Positions 21,165-36,151 of a stretch of 64,000 bases of DNA are shown piece after piece. Location of the stretch: positions 40,722,356 through 40,786,355 of the forward strand of contig OY997651.1 of NCBI GenBank assembly GCA_963921795.1, given 5' to 3'. Source of the DNA: Nannobrachium achirus (taxonomy: Eukaryota > Chordata > Actinopteri > Myctophiformes > Myctophidae). Under the pieces are notes generated by a model. That model made no database searches and was not told the origin of the DNA. It worked only from the letters and a program-made list of their open reading frames with translations. Position numbers and translations under genes: made by a program. Within the stretch, counting starts at the first letter, position 1, and every line of letters starts with the position of its first letter.

Positions 21165-21199
21165 ATGGCGGCCCCTTCACTTCTCCTCTATATTGACAG
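21165..21199 (+). CDS. tbc1d14: Alternative first coding exon of tbc1d14
   Basis: An ATG in a strong initiation context (A at -3, G at +4) reads MAAPSLLLYID plus AG, then a donor GACAG|GTAGGC at 21199/21200. The phase is 2, exactly that of exon 4, so it can splice to exon 5 at 28708 in frame and give MAAPSLLLYIDR-NLFAKK. The short isoform would lack the N-terminal 286 residues (serine-rich regulatory region) but keep the coiled coil and TBC domain. The hydrophobic LLLYI is too short to be a signal peptide. Transcript evidence is needed to confirm it. Confidence 0.55.
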
Positions 21200-21201
21200 G
21201 T

Positions 21202-22118
21202 AGGCTGGCAGAGGAATTTATTTAACCAGCTTCTTGTAATAGTATTTGTTTGTTGTGCCTGTGAAAGTTATGCTAGATCATTGACGTTGTCAACGTATAT
21301 ACAAGTCTCCTCCTGTGCTTTTGCCGAATGCGTACGCACGCATGCGGGACGGTGCATGATTATTAGAGGCATGCATGTACTGTAGTATACAGTATGTGTT
21401 TGTGTGCAAGAACTAATCACTATTGTTCTTGTGATTGTCCCATGTGTTCAAGAGCATGTTTCCTGGAAAGCTTGAAGCAGAGCATCCTCCTGGTTTGCTA
21501 GCTGCATTGTTGTGGTGCAGACAGTTTCAATCTAGATTAGGAGACGTCCTGGACAGGAAACGAGCAGCTGTACTGTACCTACCTCGGCTCCTCAAACACT
21601 GAATGATCCCGTCTGTCCACTTTTATTTACTTTTATTTTTTTGTATTCTTTATTTAGTGCAAACAATCAAACAGCTCAATTATAAAACATCATATTTCCA
21701 TTGCAGACAGACAACCGCCGTCTGTCCTCCTGATGTCTTTCACAGCTGTGAATCTGTGTGCACTCTGTTGCTGGAAGTGCCTAAAAGTTAAAATGCTGAA
21801 ACACAAACGTGTTCACATCCCTAAGTTCTAGTACTTAGAACTGGATGGATGGATGCTCCAATGGTTCAGACACAAACACAACTCACCCAGACCTAGGGTA
21901 TTGGTGGCCCTTTTTTATGGCGTGGCTCTGCAGGAGTCTAGGCTATCTTTATAAGAGGGTCTGCTACTAATCTCGCATACTTCTGGACTCTGGACTGATA
22001 CGTTTTTTAAATGAAAGGTCACTCAATTGCTGCTGCCCACAGTGTCCTGTTAAAAGAACACTTTTGAACGAGATTGCTCACAGATGTTTAACCATAAACC
22101 CTCTGCACTGCCCTGAGA
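21202..22118. other. Intron 4 sequence, nothing recognised
   Basis: No coding exon, RNA gene or transposon end recognised. Confidence 0.4.
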
Positions 22119-22121
22119 AAG

Positions 22122-22557
22122 GACTAGGTTCTCAAACATTTTTGGCTCTGGTCACTCCTGTAAATAACCTTTTCATCCATGGCACCCCTGAAATACATTG
22201 TTATATTACAATACCTTACATTTATGTCAAATATGTTGACTCCTTCCCCCTAAGATACAGTATGTCACTAGGAAAATTTGAGAGTATATCTGTTTCCATT
22301 AGGTCAGATCAAAAATAACTTTTATACTTTAAAGCCCAGCATCCCTATTCACCAAAAATAGCCGATCTGCAAGCTCACAACGTGACGTGTTGTGAGCTTG
22401 TAGATCTGCTATGTTTGATGAAGAGACTTGGTGTACTGTAGGCTGAAAAAGAAAGTACAGTGTATCTTGGGAGTAAGTGTAAAAGTATAAGTGCTGAAAC
22501 TGATACATTCTGAATATTATCAAAGTATCCTGCGGCACCCACTTTGAGAAACCCTGG
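22122..22557. mobile_element. hAT-like miniature element, family H (ends GAGAAACCCTG)
   Basis: The right end CACCCACTTTGAGAAACCCTG is clear; the left end near GGTTCTCAAACATTTTTGGC is worn. The palindromic core at 22356-22414 is well preserved (GCCGATCTGCAAGCTCACAA ... TTGTGAGCTTGTAGATCTGC). A second copy of the family is at about 26640-27049. Confidence 0.7.
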
Positions 22558-26639
<4,082 letters not shown>

Positions 26640-26640
<1 letters not shown>

Positions 26641-27049
26641 GTGAGGGGTCTACCTTACATTTATATCATATTACGGTACGCAAATTTGGAAATATTCCTC
26701 CCTAAGATAAAGTATGTGTCACACGGAAGACTTGTGTGCATTTGTAGTTTCCATTAAGATAGCTTGAACATAACTTCATACTTGACATTTAACCACTTGA
26801 ACCCCAGCATTCCTATTCTGGGATTACAAAAATATATATTATTCTACAAAAATATCAGATCTACAAGCTCACAACGTTGTGATGCTTTGTGAGCTTGCTG
26901 TTTTTGGCAAGGAGGTTTGGTGGTCCGCCATACTAAGTATAGGGGGTTTAAGTGGTTAAACTGAAGTGATATTGATGAGTTTAATATTATCGAAGCATTT
27001 TGCGGCACCCGTGGACTTGCGTCACAGCACCCCAGTTTGAGAAACCCTG
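26640..27049. mobile_element. hAT-like miniature element, family H, second copy
   Basis: It ends CCCCAGTTTGAGAAACCCTG at 27049. The interior aligns with 22195-22557 (for example CTTACATTTATATCATATTA and CCTAAGATAAAGTATGTG). A diverged palindromic core is at 26852-26905. The left border is approximate. Confidence 0.6.
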
Positions 27050-27908
27050 GGCTAAATGTACTGTAAGACTCTTCATAGACTTTCTGATTACCATGCATTG
27101 TTTATACCATACCATCTCTGCTTTGCCTCCAATTTATACTAATATATACTAGGTATAATTATCATTTTGGTCATGTGTTAGGCATTATTTTTACACTAAA
27201 TTGTTATATACAGTTATATATCAACAACCAAATTAAACCAATTAAAATAAATAACTATCATTTGGTTGTGCACACTGCCCTTCAAACTCCAGTAGTCACA
27301 CAATGCCTCAGACCCGCCCTGTTTTTGTTTTGTGGTGTAACTTGTTATTTCCTCTGTAGTATAATGCTTTTCCTGTTGAGTATGATGTTTCTGATCAAGT
27401 AGTATTTTTCTGTCCACACCTTGAAATGGAATTTGGTCCAGCTGTATACCTGGATATGGATGAATGACTAAACTTAAAACCTGGTTTACCATTTTGTTTA
27501 TGAAGCAGTTTTTTCCTTGTTAGGGAATAGGGACGTTCATTGTTAGCTTAATAAGGCTGTCTATCACACTCACTGCAAAGCTTTTAACTCGACAAAAGGC
27601 AAACCGGTCCTTTTTAATTAGTGGACAAAAGCATTAGTTCATTGAGCGGAACCTTAGTGTGACTCCATTGACAACTCAAGGTTGAGCAGGGAATCAATTG
27701 TAACCATTATTGATCCGATGGGTCTTGGCAAATGATGGCTTAAGCAGTAATGTAGTCCGTGGGAATGGACTGCCGTACTGCTGCTGTGAAATCACCACAT
27801 CACAAAATTAAATATACAGTACTAGTAAATTACAGGAATTTCATTATGTGTGTGGGGAAAAAGGAGTTGCTTGAGGTCTCTGCCCGAATCTCAGCTGTGA
27901 CTTGTGTG
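27050..27908. other. Intron 4 sequence, nothing recognised
   Basis: AT-rich, no coding exon or clear transposon end. Confidence 0.4.
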
Positions 27909-28380
27909 CAGTGGTGTAAAGTAACTAAGTACGTTTACTCAAGTACTCTGTACTGATTGTAACATTTTGAGGTACTTTTACTTCGACTCCACTACATCTC
28001 AGAGGCAAATGTTGTACTTTTACTCACACTTGTAACTGTAGTTAATATTTACTTTGTAGATTTTGATTATTATTACGAAACATACATTAAACACTTCAGC
28101 CCTATATACGTTTCCGCCATTTGAAAATGTCAGATTTTGAGCTTGTAGATCTGCTATTTTCAAAAGATTGTATACATGTTATACATTTGAAAACGTGTGA
28201 AACGGCACATTCTGCATAATGAATACTTTCTGCTTTTGTACTTTAAGTACAATATTTTTTATACTTTTACCCAAGTAAATTTTGAATTCCGGACTTTCAC
28301 TTGTAACAACAGTATTTCTGCATTACAGTATTGGTACCTTTAAAAAAGTAAAAAAAAATACAGTATTTTTACCACCATTG
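27909..28380. mobile_element. hAT-like miniature element, family G (CAGTGGTGTAAAGTAACT)
   Basis: It starts CAGTGGTGTAAAGTAACTAA and ends TTTTTACCACCATTG. CTTGTGTG (27901-27908) and CCTGTATG (28381-28388) are a plausible worn duplication. A shortened palindromic core at 28128-28162 retains TTGAGCTTGTAGATCTGCTA. Relatives are at 54850-55135 and 58020-58940. Confidence 0.7.
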
Positions 28381-28707
28381 CCTGTATGTGTGTGGGTCCT
28401 GGGACCAGGCTGGCTGCCTGGTCTCCCTGCAGACTGGGTGGTCTCTCTCAGCCAGGCCCAGGGCTTTGTTCCTAAATCCAGATTCCTCTTGTGCACTTCT
28501 TATCTTGCCAGTGCACACGGCTGGCAAGAGAGACACGCACTATATTGTGGCAGCTCTGGGGGCCCCGCAGTGACCTGGAGGAGGCAACCACAGTAACAAA
28601 ATGTGTTCCACTTTTTGGTTCTGCTTATAATGTCCTCATTTCTGTCTTTTCTTCTCCTATTGTTCTCTCTCTCTCTCTCTCCTTCCCCCCTTTTCTTTCT
28701 CTCTCAG

Positions 28708-28831
28708 GAACCTGTTTGCTAAGAAGGTGAAGGACAGTCGGCCAGTGGAGCAGAGGGACCCAGGCTGGAAGCTCTTTGGCAAGGTCCCGCCCCGCGAAGG
28801 GCCCGTCAAGGATCCCAAGAGAATCCAGAAG
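28708..28831 (+). CDS. tbc1d14: tbc1d14 coding exon 5 (residues 287-328)
   Basis: Acceptor TCTCTCTCTCAG (28696-28707) after a long pyrimidine tract; donor CAGAAG|GTACAG. It encodes RNLFAKKVKDSRPVEQRDPG and then WKLFGKVPPREGPVKDPKRI, ending QK. The WKLFGKxP-RE and KRIQK segments match mammalian TBC1D14. The exon starts in phase 2 and ends in phase 0. It is basic and probably flexible. It can receive either exon 4 or the alternative exon at 21165. Confidence 0.93.
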
Positions 28832-28860
28832 GTACAGGGAGACTTCATTAGCATTCTGCT

Positions 28861-28978
28861 GTTCTGACCTGACATAATGGAGCTTGTTAAGGTGTTCTGA
28901 CCTGAAATAATGTAGCTGATAAGGCGTTCTGACCTGAAATAATGTAGCTGTTAAGGTGTTCTGACCTGAGATAACGTA
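28861..28978. repeat. About 32-bp tandem repeat, four units, downstream of exon 5
   Basis: GTTCTGACCTGAAATAATGT followed by AGCTG and TTAAGGT recurs about four times with few differences, starting 30 bp after the exon 5 donor. Confidence 0.85.
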
Positions 28979-30187
28979 CAGGGGTGCACAATGCACATAA
29001 CAGTAACTGGTGCGCATGCGTGGTCAAAATAAATGTTGCGTCGCAGATCAAACTAAATGAAGCGCTCTTGCGCACTGCCGCCGGTGCCCAATTTGTTTTT
29101 AAAATGTCGGTTACTAGCTCTGGTGTCACATACGTACTTCCTGTAAGTAGACTTACAAATACAACTAGGGTTGTTGACTAATCATTACAAGTGCCGTTTT
29201 TAGAGGAAGTCAGTTTGCTGGCTTATATTTGCTAGTGGCTACCAAGCTACCAAGCTGCCATGACAAGTTGTAATGATGCCAGGCTCGTTGGGAAAGTAAA
29301 CAAGAACCCACGTGGATTAAACACAAGATTTTAGCCAGAGTTCATATTTACAATATGAAAACCATGTACATACATTGGAATTACGTTAAACTCTCGGAAC
29401 CGCCGCAGCCTGTGAGTAGTTCATTTCATCTGTCTCATGCTGGTTGATGTAATGTTGTGGTCGAGGAGAGGTGTCAGATCAGAGCTGTAGCTTACTGTCT
29501 TTTCTCTATTCTCTTCACTATTTTATATTTTGTCTCTTGCACGAGTGACTATTGGATGTGCTCAACATATCTATTTGATACAGTTGCATTTCTCTCAGAA
29601 CTGCATTCACAGTCTGTAGTCTGATAGAATTTCGTCAATTAATAATACATTTGTCTGCCGTCATATGTAGTTCTCTATCTATTCATTGCTTTTAAATGTG
29701 CCAAAAAAACGTAACTATGTAGCCTCCTATTTGGTCATGACTCATGATGACCTATATATTTGTATATAAAATGTCAAATATTCTGCAAAATCTTAGGGTG
29801 CGCACCAAGCTACATCTCCAGGTGCTCCCCTGAGTACCAGCCCCAAAAGGTTATGTGCACCCCTGCTAATAATGGTGTGGCCTCCCTTTGTAATCTGTAG
29901 CAATGGATAGCAAATGACTAGGTGTGCAAAGCTTGGCCTTGTGGTTCGTTGAATGCATGTAGCAGCTTGAGGAGAGCTGTGATTGGCATAGCAGCATCGG
30001 CTAAGCTGTGTCTGATTTGCTGTGTAGTTCTTTGTGATTGGTCTAGATACAGAGGGGCAAAGATTCAGACAAATCCTGTTCTTGACGTTTGGCCCCTTCA
30101 ACACTAAGCTGTGAAAAAGTGTGCGTTGTCACACTTTGGCAGGACTCAGCACTTGCCCAATAAGAAAAGGGTAAATTATTTGGACGG

Positions 30188-30227
<40 letters not shown>

Positions 30228-30871
30228 TGCATTGAGGCAGAGAGCCGAGTGTGTTTGTGAGAGCGAAAGACAGAGGATGAGAAAGAGACTTCTGTCAAAG
30301 GACTGTCACATTTAATGTCAATCTTATGTTTCGAACAAAACTCATTTGTAAAATCCTGGCAAAGGCAGGGGTGTGTTAACCAACTAAAAGAGCTGCATTC
30401 ATTACAGAGTCATTACATTACAGAGAATTGCCTTTTTATGAGGAAAGGTGGGATATAACATTCATTCATATTATATTATTTTCTCTCAAAGAGGTGCAGA
30501 ACATCAGCTGATAGTCAACTGTGGTCTAGTCTGTGCAATGTGTTTTTAGCATCTTTTACTACAAGATGTTCTCTGTCGTCAGACTCGTCACCCAGTCTGG
30601 TCTGCTGTGTATTCAGGAGATATCAGGACAAGACAGCTTGGACTGCCTTATGTTGTACTATCTCAACTGAAGTGTTGCTCTTGTACTATGTCAACACCTG
30701 ATGAATGTCTATCTGACCCTAGTATGCCTATTCTCTGACAAAGCATTCAGCGAAATACAAGATTGCTCTTGTGAAGAGTTGTGAGCTTGTAGATCAGCTA
30801 GAGTGTAGAGGGAGAAAAGGTGCTAGGGACCTGATGGTTACATAGGTTTTGGTTAATGCAACAAGCTGGCA
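28979..30871. other. Intron 5 sequence, mostly unrecognised
   Basis: A (GA)16 run is at 30191-30223. A half copy of the palindromic module is at 30779-30800 (TTGTGAGCTTGTAGATCAGC) without an obvious host element. No coding exon found. Confidence 0.45.
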
Positions 30872-31226
30872 CAGGGGTTGACACTACAGACTGCCCGTGG
30901 AAAGTAAATAAAATGTTTGGGCAGGTGGAGTTTGCTTTCAGGTTGCCGGCAGCCCGATGGGCAAGTGCATTGGAGTGGGGAAGCAACTGTCTTTAGTTTG
31001 CTATAAACACAACACAAGATATCTGTGGTATGTAAGTCATATTGTATAGCTATGCCTATTGAGGCATGCCCTGTCCAGAATTTGCAAGTGTTTTTTTTTT
31101 CTTTTTTTGTAAAGTGATAAAATGAACGGTAATTCAAATTTTACCTCTCTATTTACTTTTCGGGCTCATGACCTGTACTTGCCCGACGGGCAAGTAAGTG
31201 CCTCTGAGTTCTTAGTGTCAACCCCT
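30872..31226. mobile_element. Miniature element with CAGGGGTTGACACTA ends
   Basis: Terminal repeats CAGGGGTTGACACTA and TTAGTGTCAACCCCTG are clean. TGGCA flanks both sides (5 bp), shorter than the usual hAT 8 bp, so the superfamily is uncertain. The interior contains GGGCAGGTGGAGTTTG and TTGCCCGACGGGCAAG. No core palindrome. Confidence 0.7.
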
Positions 31227-31581
31227 GTGGCATCAGTTTAATGCATTCAGCAGCAGGGATCCTGTGACCCTGCGGTTCAGGTATGCAACGTACAGCTGGC
31301 CTAACTAACACAGCATCACAGCCATCTCAGTTACACTGAGGCACTAGACTAGACATTGATGTGTTTGTTCACTGTTCAGTGCATGTCATCTCATAAATCA
31401 CCATCGCCTTTGGTTGTCCTCCTTAGACCAAGTTGCAATGAAGCTACAATAGATTTTATTCACAGATGTTACTGTTAAATTGGACGCTCTGAACTAACTC
31501 ATTCATCAGCACGTCTGTTCAATAACCTTTATTTAGTTACCACCGCCCTCTGACTTTCTCTGGTGCCGTATCCACTTAGAT

Positions 31582-31928
31582 CAGTGGTTCTCAACCTGTG
31601 GGTCGGGACCCCCAGGGGGATCCCCAAATCATTTTGGGGGGATCCCCAGATGATTAACTTAATGTGCAACATTGTTTTCGCACTCAACAGTAAAGAAACC
31701 AACATAAAGTTTAAGTGTATAGGTATCTGTACATTTCTAAAGTGACAATTCAAGGACCTTGCTCCCAAAGCGAGGCGGTGTGAGCATGTAGATCTGCTGT
31801 TTTCACAATAGAACCGTGTTATACTAAATGTAATGTAATGTTCTTAGTGCTCGTCAGGGTGGGGAGGTGGTCACAGTTAAAATATGATTATTTTGTGGGA
31901 CGCGGCCTGAAAAGGTTGAGAACCACTG
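31582..31928. mobile_element. hAT-like miniature element, family E
   Basis: CAGTGGTTCTCAACCTGTGG ... AAAAGGTTGAGAACCACTG are perfect outer inverted repeats. The right half of the palindromic core is at 31776-31805 (GAGCATGTAGATCTGC). CTTAGATCA occurs at both flanks, but the spacing does not fit a simple 8-bp duplication. Confidence 0.75.
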
Positions 31929-32285
31929 ACTTGTCTTAGATCATCAGCATTTATATAGGCAGTGGGTCGGCCACAGTGGCACGAGTTAGTTTTCTCTTAT
32001 CTTTATTGTATCATGTTCAATAACCTAGCTTGGTGCAAATATTGATTCAGCATTTCATTGATTTTTGAAACAATCATGCTAGATTAAAGAAATCTGTAAA
32101 AAATGTTGTGCTTTGTAGTACATTATTATTATTACCACTTGGGTGGTTTTGGTTCTGTCTGCTGAAACGGCACGGTCGTGGTTCAGAGGTCATTCGGCTG
32201 AGTGCCCATCAGCTATAGATGTGATAAAAGCTTTTAGTGTGGGTGGCTGAGCTTATGTGTCTTTGCACCATGCTATACTGTTGCT

Positions 32286-32759
32286 CAGTGGTTCTCAACC
32301 TTTTCAGCCCGTGACCCGCAAAATAATCATATTTGAACTGGGACATCCCCCTCCCCCACCCTGAAGAGCACTAAGAGTCGAGGCATTACATTTTGTATAA
32401 CACGGTTCTATTGTGAAAATAGCAGATCTACATGCTCACAACGCCTCGCGTTGCGAGGCGTTGTGAGCATGTAGATCGGCTATTTTCACAATTTCTGCCT
32501 CAAATGTTAGACAATTTGGCCAATGTTTAATTTGTCATTTTAGAGGCTAAATTATCACTTGAGAAATGTGCAGATACACTTGGTTTGTTTAATGTTGAGT
32601 GAGAAAACTACCTGTTGAGTGAGAAAACTACCTGTTGAGTGAGAAAACTACCTGTTGAGTGAGAAAACAATGTTGCACGTTAAGTTAATCACCTGGGGAC
32701 CCCACAAAATAATTTGGGGACCCCCCCTGGGTCAACAACCCGCAGGTTGAGAACCACTG
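32286..32759. mobile_element. hAT-like miniature element, family E, opposite orientation
   Basis: CAGTGGTTCTCAACCTTTTC ... CAGGTTGAGAACCACTG. It contains one of the best full palindromic cores (32410-32495; arms GATCTACATGCTCACAACGC, loop of a few bases) and a small tandem repeat (32596-32670). No coding capacity. Confidence 0.8.
32596..32670. repeat. 20-bp minisatellite inside a family E element
   Basis: TGAGTGAGAAAACTACCTGT is repeated three full times plus a partial unit. Confidence 0.9.
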
Positions 32760-33420
32760 CTATAGATCCACATAAAGGAGAGCGGCTATTATAGCCAATC
32801 TCCTCTTCTGTAGGGCACAGATGCTATCTGCTGACATGTCTTTTATGTAACACGACTTAGCTGTAATAGGTGTGTGCATGTTAGTTCAGGGTGTGTTTAG
32901 GGCAATTTAACCCTACAGCTTTATTGTTATTTTGTAAGAATACCATTGGGCTGAAAAGAAAACAGTGTTTTTTCCTGCAATCTTTTTCTATTCTTTTTGA
33001 GAATGTGTACAGCGTTCAGGGGTGAAATGTGACACGTGCAGGCGTTCCATATGAGCCATACTTTTGTTTGGAACAAAGATGCCCCCATGGCGTTTCCTGG
33101 TACTTGTCTCTTGTGCAACGTGTGCGAGTGTGTGCGGTGCGTGTGTTGGTGTGTGCACGTGTGGCGGTGTGTGTGTGTGTACACAATACAGTTTGAATGG
33201 CAATCAAAGCCTTGTCCAGCTGCACGATCAAAGAGAACACCTGTCCTGGCCTCAGAACGACAGAACACACAGTCAAATAACGCGGTGTTTAATTCACTGA
33301 GAGTGTACACACGGAGCCTTATTATTAACCCCCATTCTACTTCTATCTACACATGGCTGTTTGTTTACGTCTGCACCTGGCGTGAGCCAACGTGAGCCAT
33401 GCCGTTTCCTCTTTTTTTCC
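32760..33420. other. Intron 5 sequence, nothing recognised
   Basis: A degenerate GT-rich stretch is at 33120-33180. No coding exon. Confidence 0.4.
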
Positions 33421-33586
33421 TTTTTGGAGCTGTGTGGAACACAAGCTACCCTATACGTGGCCGTGTGTGTAGGTATGTGGGTATGTGGGTGGGTGGGTCT
33501 GTGGGTCTGTATGTAGCCTGTATGTAGTAACCCTGGGTGACCAGAGAGGTGCTGTTGAGTCTAGCCTGCCCTGAGCATCAACTGCA

Positions 33587-33670
<84 letters not shown>

Positions 33671-33700
33671 CTCCACTTCGAACAGAGGTTCGATTTTACA
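33421..33700. mobile_element. Microsatellite-carrying dispersed repeat, copy 1
   Basis: TTTTTGGAGCTGTGTGGAAC at the left, then GGGTGACCAGAGAGGTGCTG and CTGCAATAC, then (AC)41 at 33589-33669, then CTCCACTTCGAACAGAGGTT. The same blocks occur in inverted order and orientation at 43505-43735 and 44390-44425, and part of them at 17880-17930. This shows one repeat family with an embedded CA/TG array. Confidence 0.75.
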
Positions 33701-35690
33701 TGGAGACTGGACACAGAGCTTCTTCAAAGATTTCCACTCTGAAAGGTGGTTTCACTTTTTTGCGGATTCAATCCCTGAAAACGCTGTCGTCTAAACTTTA
33801 GACGACAACTTTAGTAAAATGTCAGATATGCAGTCCCTTTAGACTCTAAAGGACTGCATATCTGACATTTTACTTTGCCGTTTTCTATTGAGACCGTCAC
33901 AGTGTAAATGTGGCCTTAGAAGCACACAGGAGGCAAAAGCCCAAATAACGTGGCTTTTCGTGCCGAGTCAGATTTCCTGAGTTAATGGTCAATACAAAAA
34001 ATTCTGCTTCATATTCTTTATTACACTGGTTAGAGTAGCTACCGTAGATATAGCTTGACTCAGTGACTGACTGACAATGCCTTAGTACTTTTCAGAATCT
34101 TGAAAGGAAAATGTTAAGTTGCACTAGGCTCCTAACAAAAGGCAGGTTGAAGTATGCTCAAGGATGGAGACATCAGGGTGTGTAATCAGGGCTTGGAGAA
34201 GCCCGTTATTATACAACCATTTACCCAGGGAACTCGATGACACGCAGGGCCGGCACATTCCCCTCTCTGCTCTTTGTGCAGTGTGTGACTTGTCTGGAAG
34301 GCCTATTATTAGGACCCCTCAGCCCTTCTCCATTGCAATTTGCTGGATTGATCAGAAATTGAAACCCGTCGTACGCTGAAATGTTTTTCCTTTTTTTTTT
34401 TTACTCCACGGATGCGTGGGGCTGTGCGAAGACGAGAGGCACGCACGCCTCTTAAATCCTACGCCCGCGTTGTTTGTGGTGGAAACCTTATATGGGGCCT
34501 CGGGGGTCAGTTAACAAGGATAGACTTACAGTGCCTTTGTCTCGCCATGGCAACCGCTAGCAGCACGACTACCCTGCAGGAGAACACTGTGTGTTTGCCT
34601 GTCATGCTTTATTGCCTCCAGGAGGAGGAGGAGGTTAAAGGGATAGTCCCGTTTTTTGTTTTTTTAAATCGGCACTTCAGTTACTGAGAAATGCCCACTT
34701 GAGGCTTGTTGGTATTTCGTGGCAATGCTAAATATGGGAGTCTGAGCTATTCTTGAAACCACCACAAAGGATGTGGTGTTGCCTGTTACTTATGGATATA
34801 GCCTCGCTAAGACAGGAATTCAAGTGTAAATATTAGAATCTAATTTTGCAGGTTGCACCCGTATGACTGGATTGTGCGTCGACCACATAATCCGCTTCTG
34901 TCTAAATAAAGGCAAAAGACTGCCTACATGTGTGGTTGGAAAAACAAATAAATAGATTCTGTTACGTCCTGGTCCGTCACATGAAATCAGACAATATATA
35001 CCCAGCGCCAGTGCAATTCCTGGAAGCCAGTGATGTTCCACAGCCCACCCAACATCCCCCCAGCCACCCCCAATGTGGACCGGTCAGTCACAGGACCTCT
35101 GCCTTCTATGGAACTCCCTGGGGAACTGTATGGGAAATTGACTTGCTGACGTCACTATGTATGATAGAAACTGGTGGCCATGCCTTGTCATCTATGACGC
35201 ATTTATGACATATCATTACAAAGCTGGATAAGATTTCAGCCTGAACTGAGCCCCTTTGACTTCCATTATAAAATGTATATTAAATATTAGCAAAAAGTGT
35301 AAAACGTGGGAAAAACTACTGTGCCCAAGAAATCTGGCACTGATGGGTGCAGACCAGCAGTTTGCAAGATTAGCTCCGGTCAAACACTCACACAGACCGC
35401 CCCTCTTGGCAGAGCCACGCCGTAAAAAAAAAAAAAAAAAAAGATGACTGGGAGAGAGAGAGACGTGATCTGACACACTGCCAGAGCAGTCCTATTCCTG
35501 AGCCCAGACAGAGGGTAGATTATGGCACAGAGCAGAGGGCTAAGCAGCCGGCTCCACAACATCCATTTCTCCGGGGTTGATTTAGAATGGCTGGCATCGC
35601 ACGCACAGGAGGAGAGCACCGAGCTCGTATTATCCGGCGCAGCGATGGTGACTAATGGTGCGCGGCGGCTCTGATTCGCTGACACACTAG
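33701..35690. other. Intron 5 sequence with one short palindrome
   Basis: A nearly perfect inverted repeat lies at 33813-33874 (arms around TAAAATGTCAGATATGCAGT, five-base loop). An A-run is at 35424-35441. Otherwise no exon or transposon end recognised. Confidence 0.45.
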
Positions 35691-36149
35691 TGCTGGCGTC
35701 TGCACACACACACACACACACACGCACGCACACATCCCAGCGAGAGCTCTGATCCGCTGCACTCTGCGCTGATGCGGAGCCTCTCAGTCATAGCGTCGTT
35801 GTGGAGAGGGAGGGAGGAGGAGAGTGCTAGAGTGCAGAGACAGAGACGGAGGTAGAGGGAGCCAGGAAGAGAAGAGAGGAAGGTATATCATGCTGTCGCA
35901 TCGCCCCGCCGTCGGACGTCTCTCCGTCCCCCTGCCCGCGCGCGTCTCCTCCTCCGCCTCCTCTAGTCCTCCACGGTCGCCCCGTCGGCAGGAGTGAGCC
36001 TGGCTGAAGAAGCCATGACGCTATTAGGCTAGACTTGGAAACAACCCCCGCACCACCACAGACACGCACGCACACATAACCCCCCTCCCCACACCGCAAT
36101 ATACCGGAGAGGTCTGTCTGTCTGCCTGTACGGAATCGCAGCTTTCATG
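35690..36149 (+). promoter_or_regulatory. tbc1d14: Candidate internal promoter and first exon of tbc1d14 (isoform 3)
   Basis: A CpG-rich, purine/pyrimidine-rich stretch free of transposons, unlike its surroundings, ends in a strong donor TTTCATG|GTGAGT at 36149/36150. The last three exon bases are ATG. The next ancestral exon (51139) starts in phase 0 with GAA, so the joined message reads M-EYETK. Two upstream ORFs precede it: 35 codons from 35890 and five codons from 36015. As I recall, human TBC1D14 has an isoform of about 413 residues that starts at precisely this exon junction, which supports the assignment. Confidence 0.6.
36147..36149 (+). CDS. tbc1d14: Alternative start codon at the end of an internal first exon
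   Basis: The ATG is split from the rest of its reading frame by the intron: ATG|GTGAGT. After splicing to 51139 it would start the short isoform, which lacks the first 328 residues and keeps the coiled coil and TBC domain. The initiation context is weak at -3 (T) but has G at +4 after splicing. Initiation may also leak to the Met in YEEM (exon 7). Confidence 0.5.
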
Positions 36150-36151
36150 GT

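Noticed and set aside
30872..31226. Calling this element hAT with an 8-bp duplication
   Set aside because: Only TGGCA (5 bp) repeats at its flanks, so the superfamily was left open.
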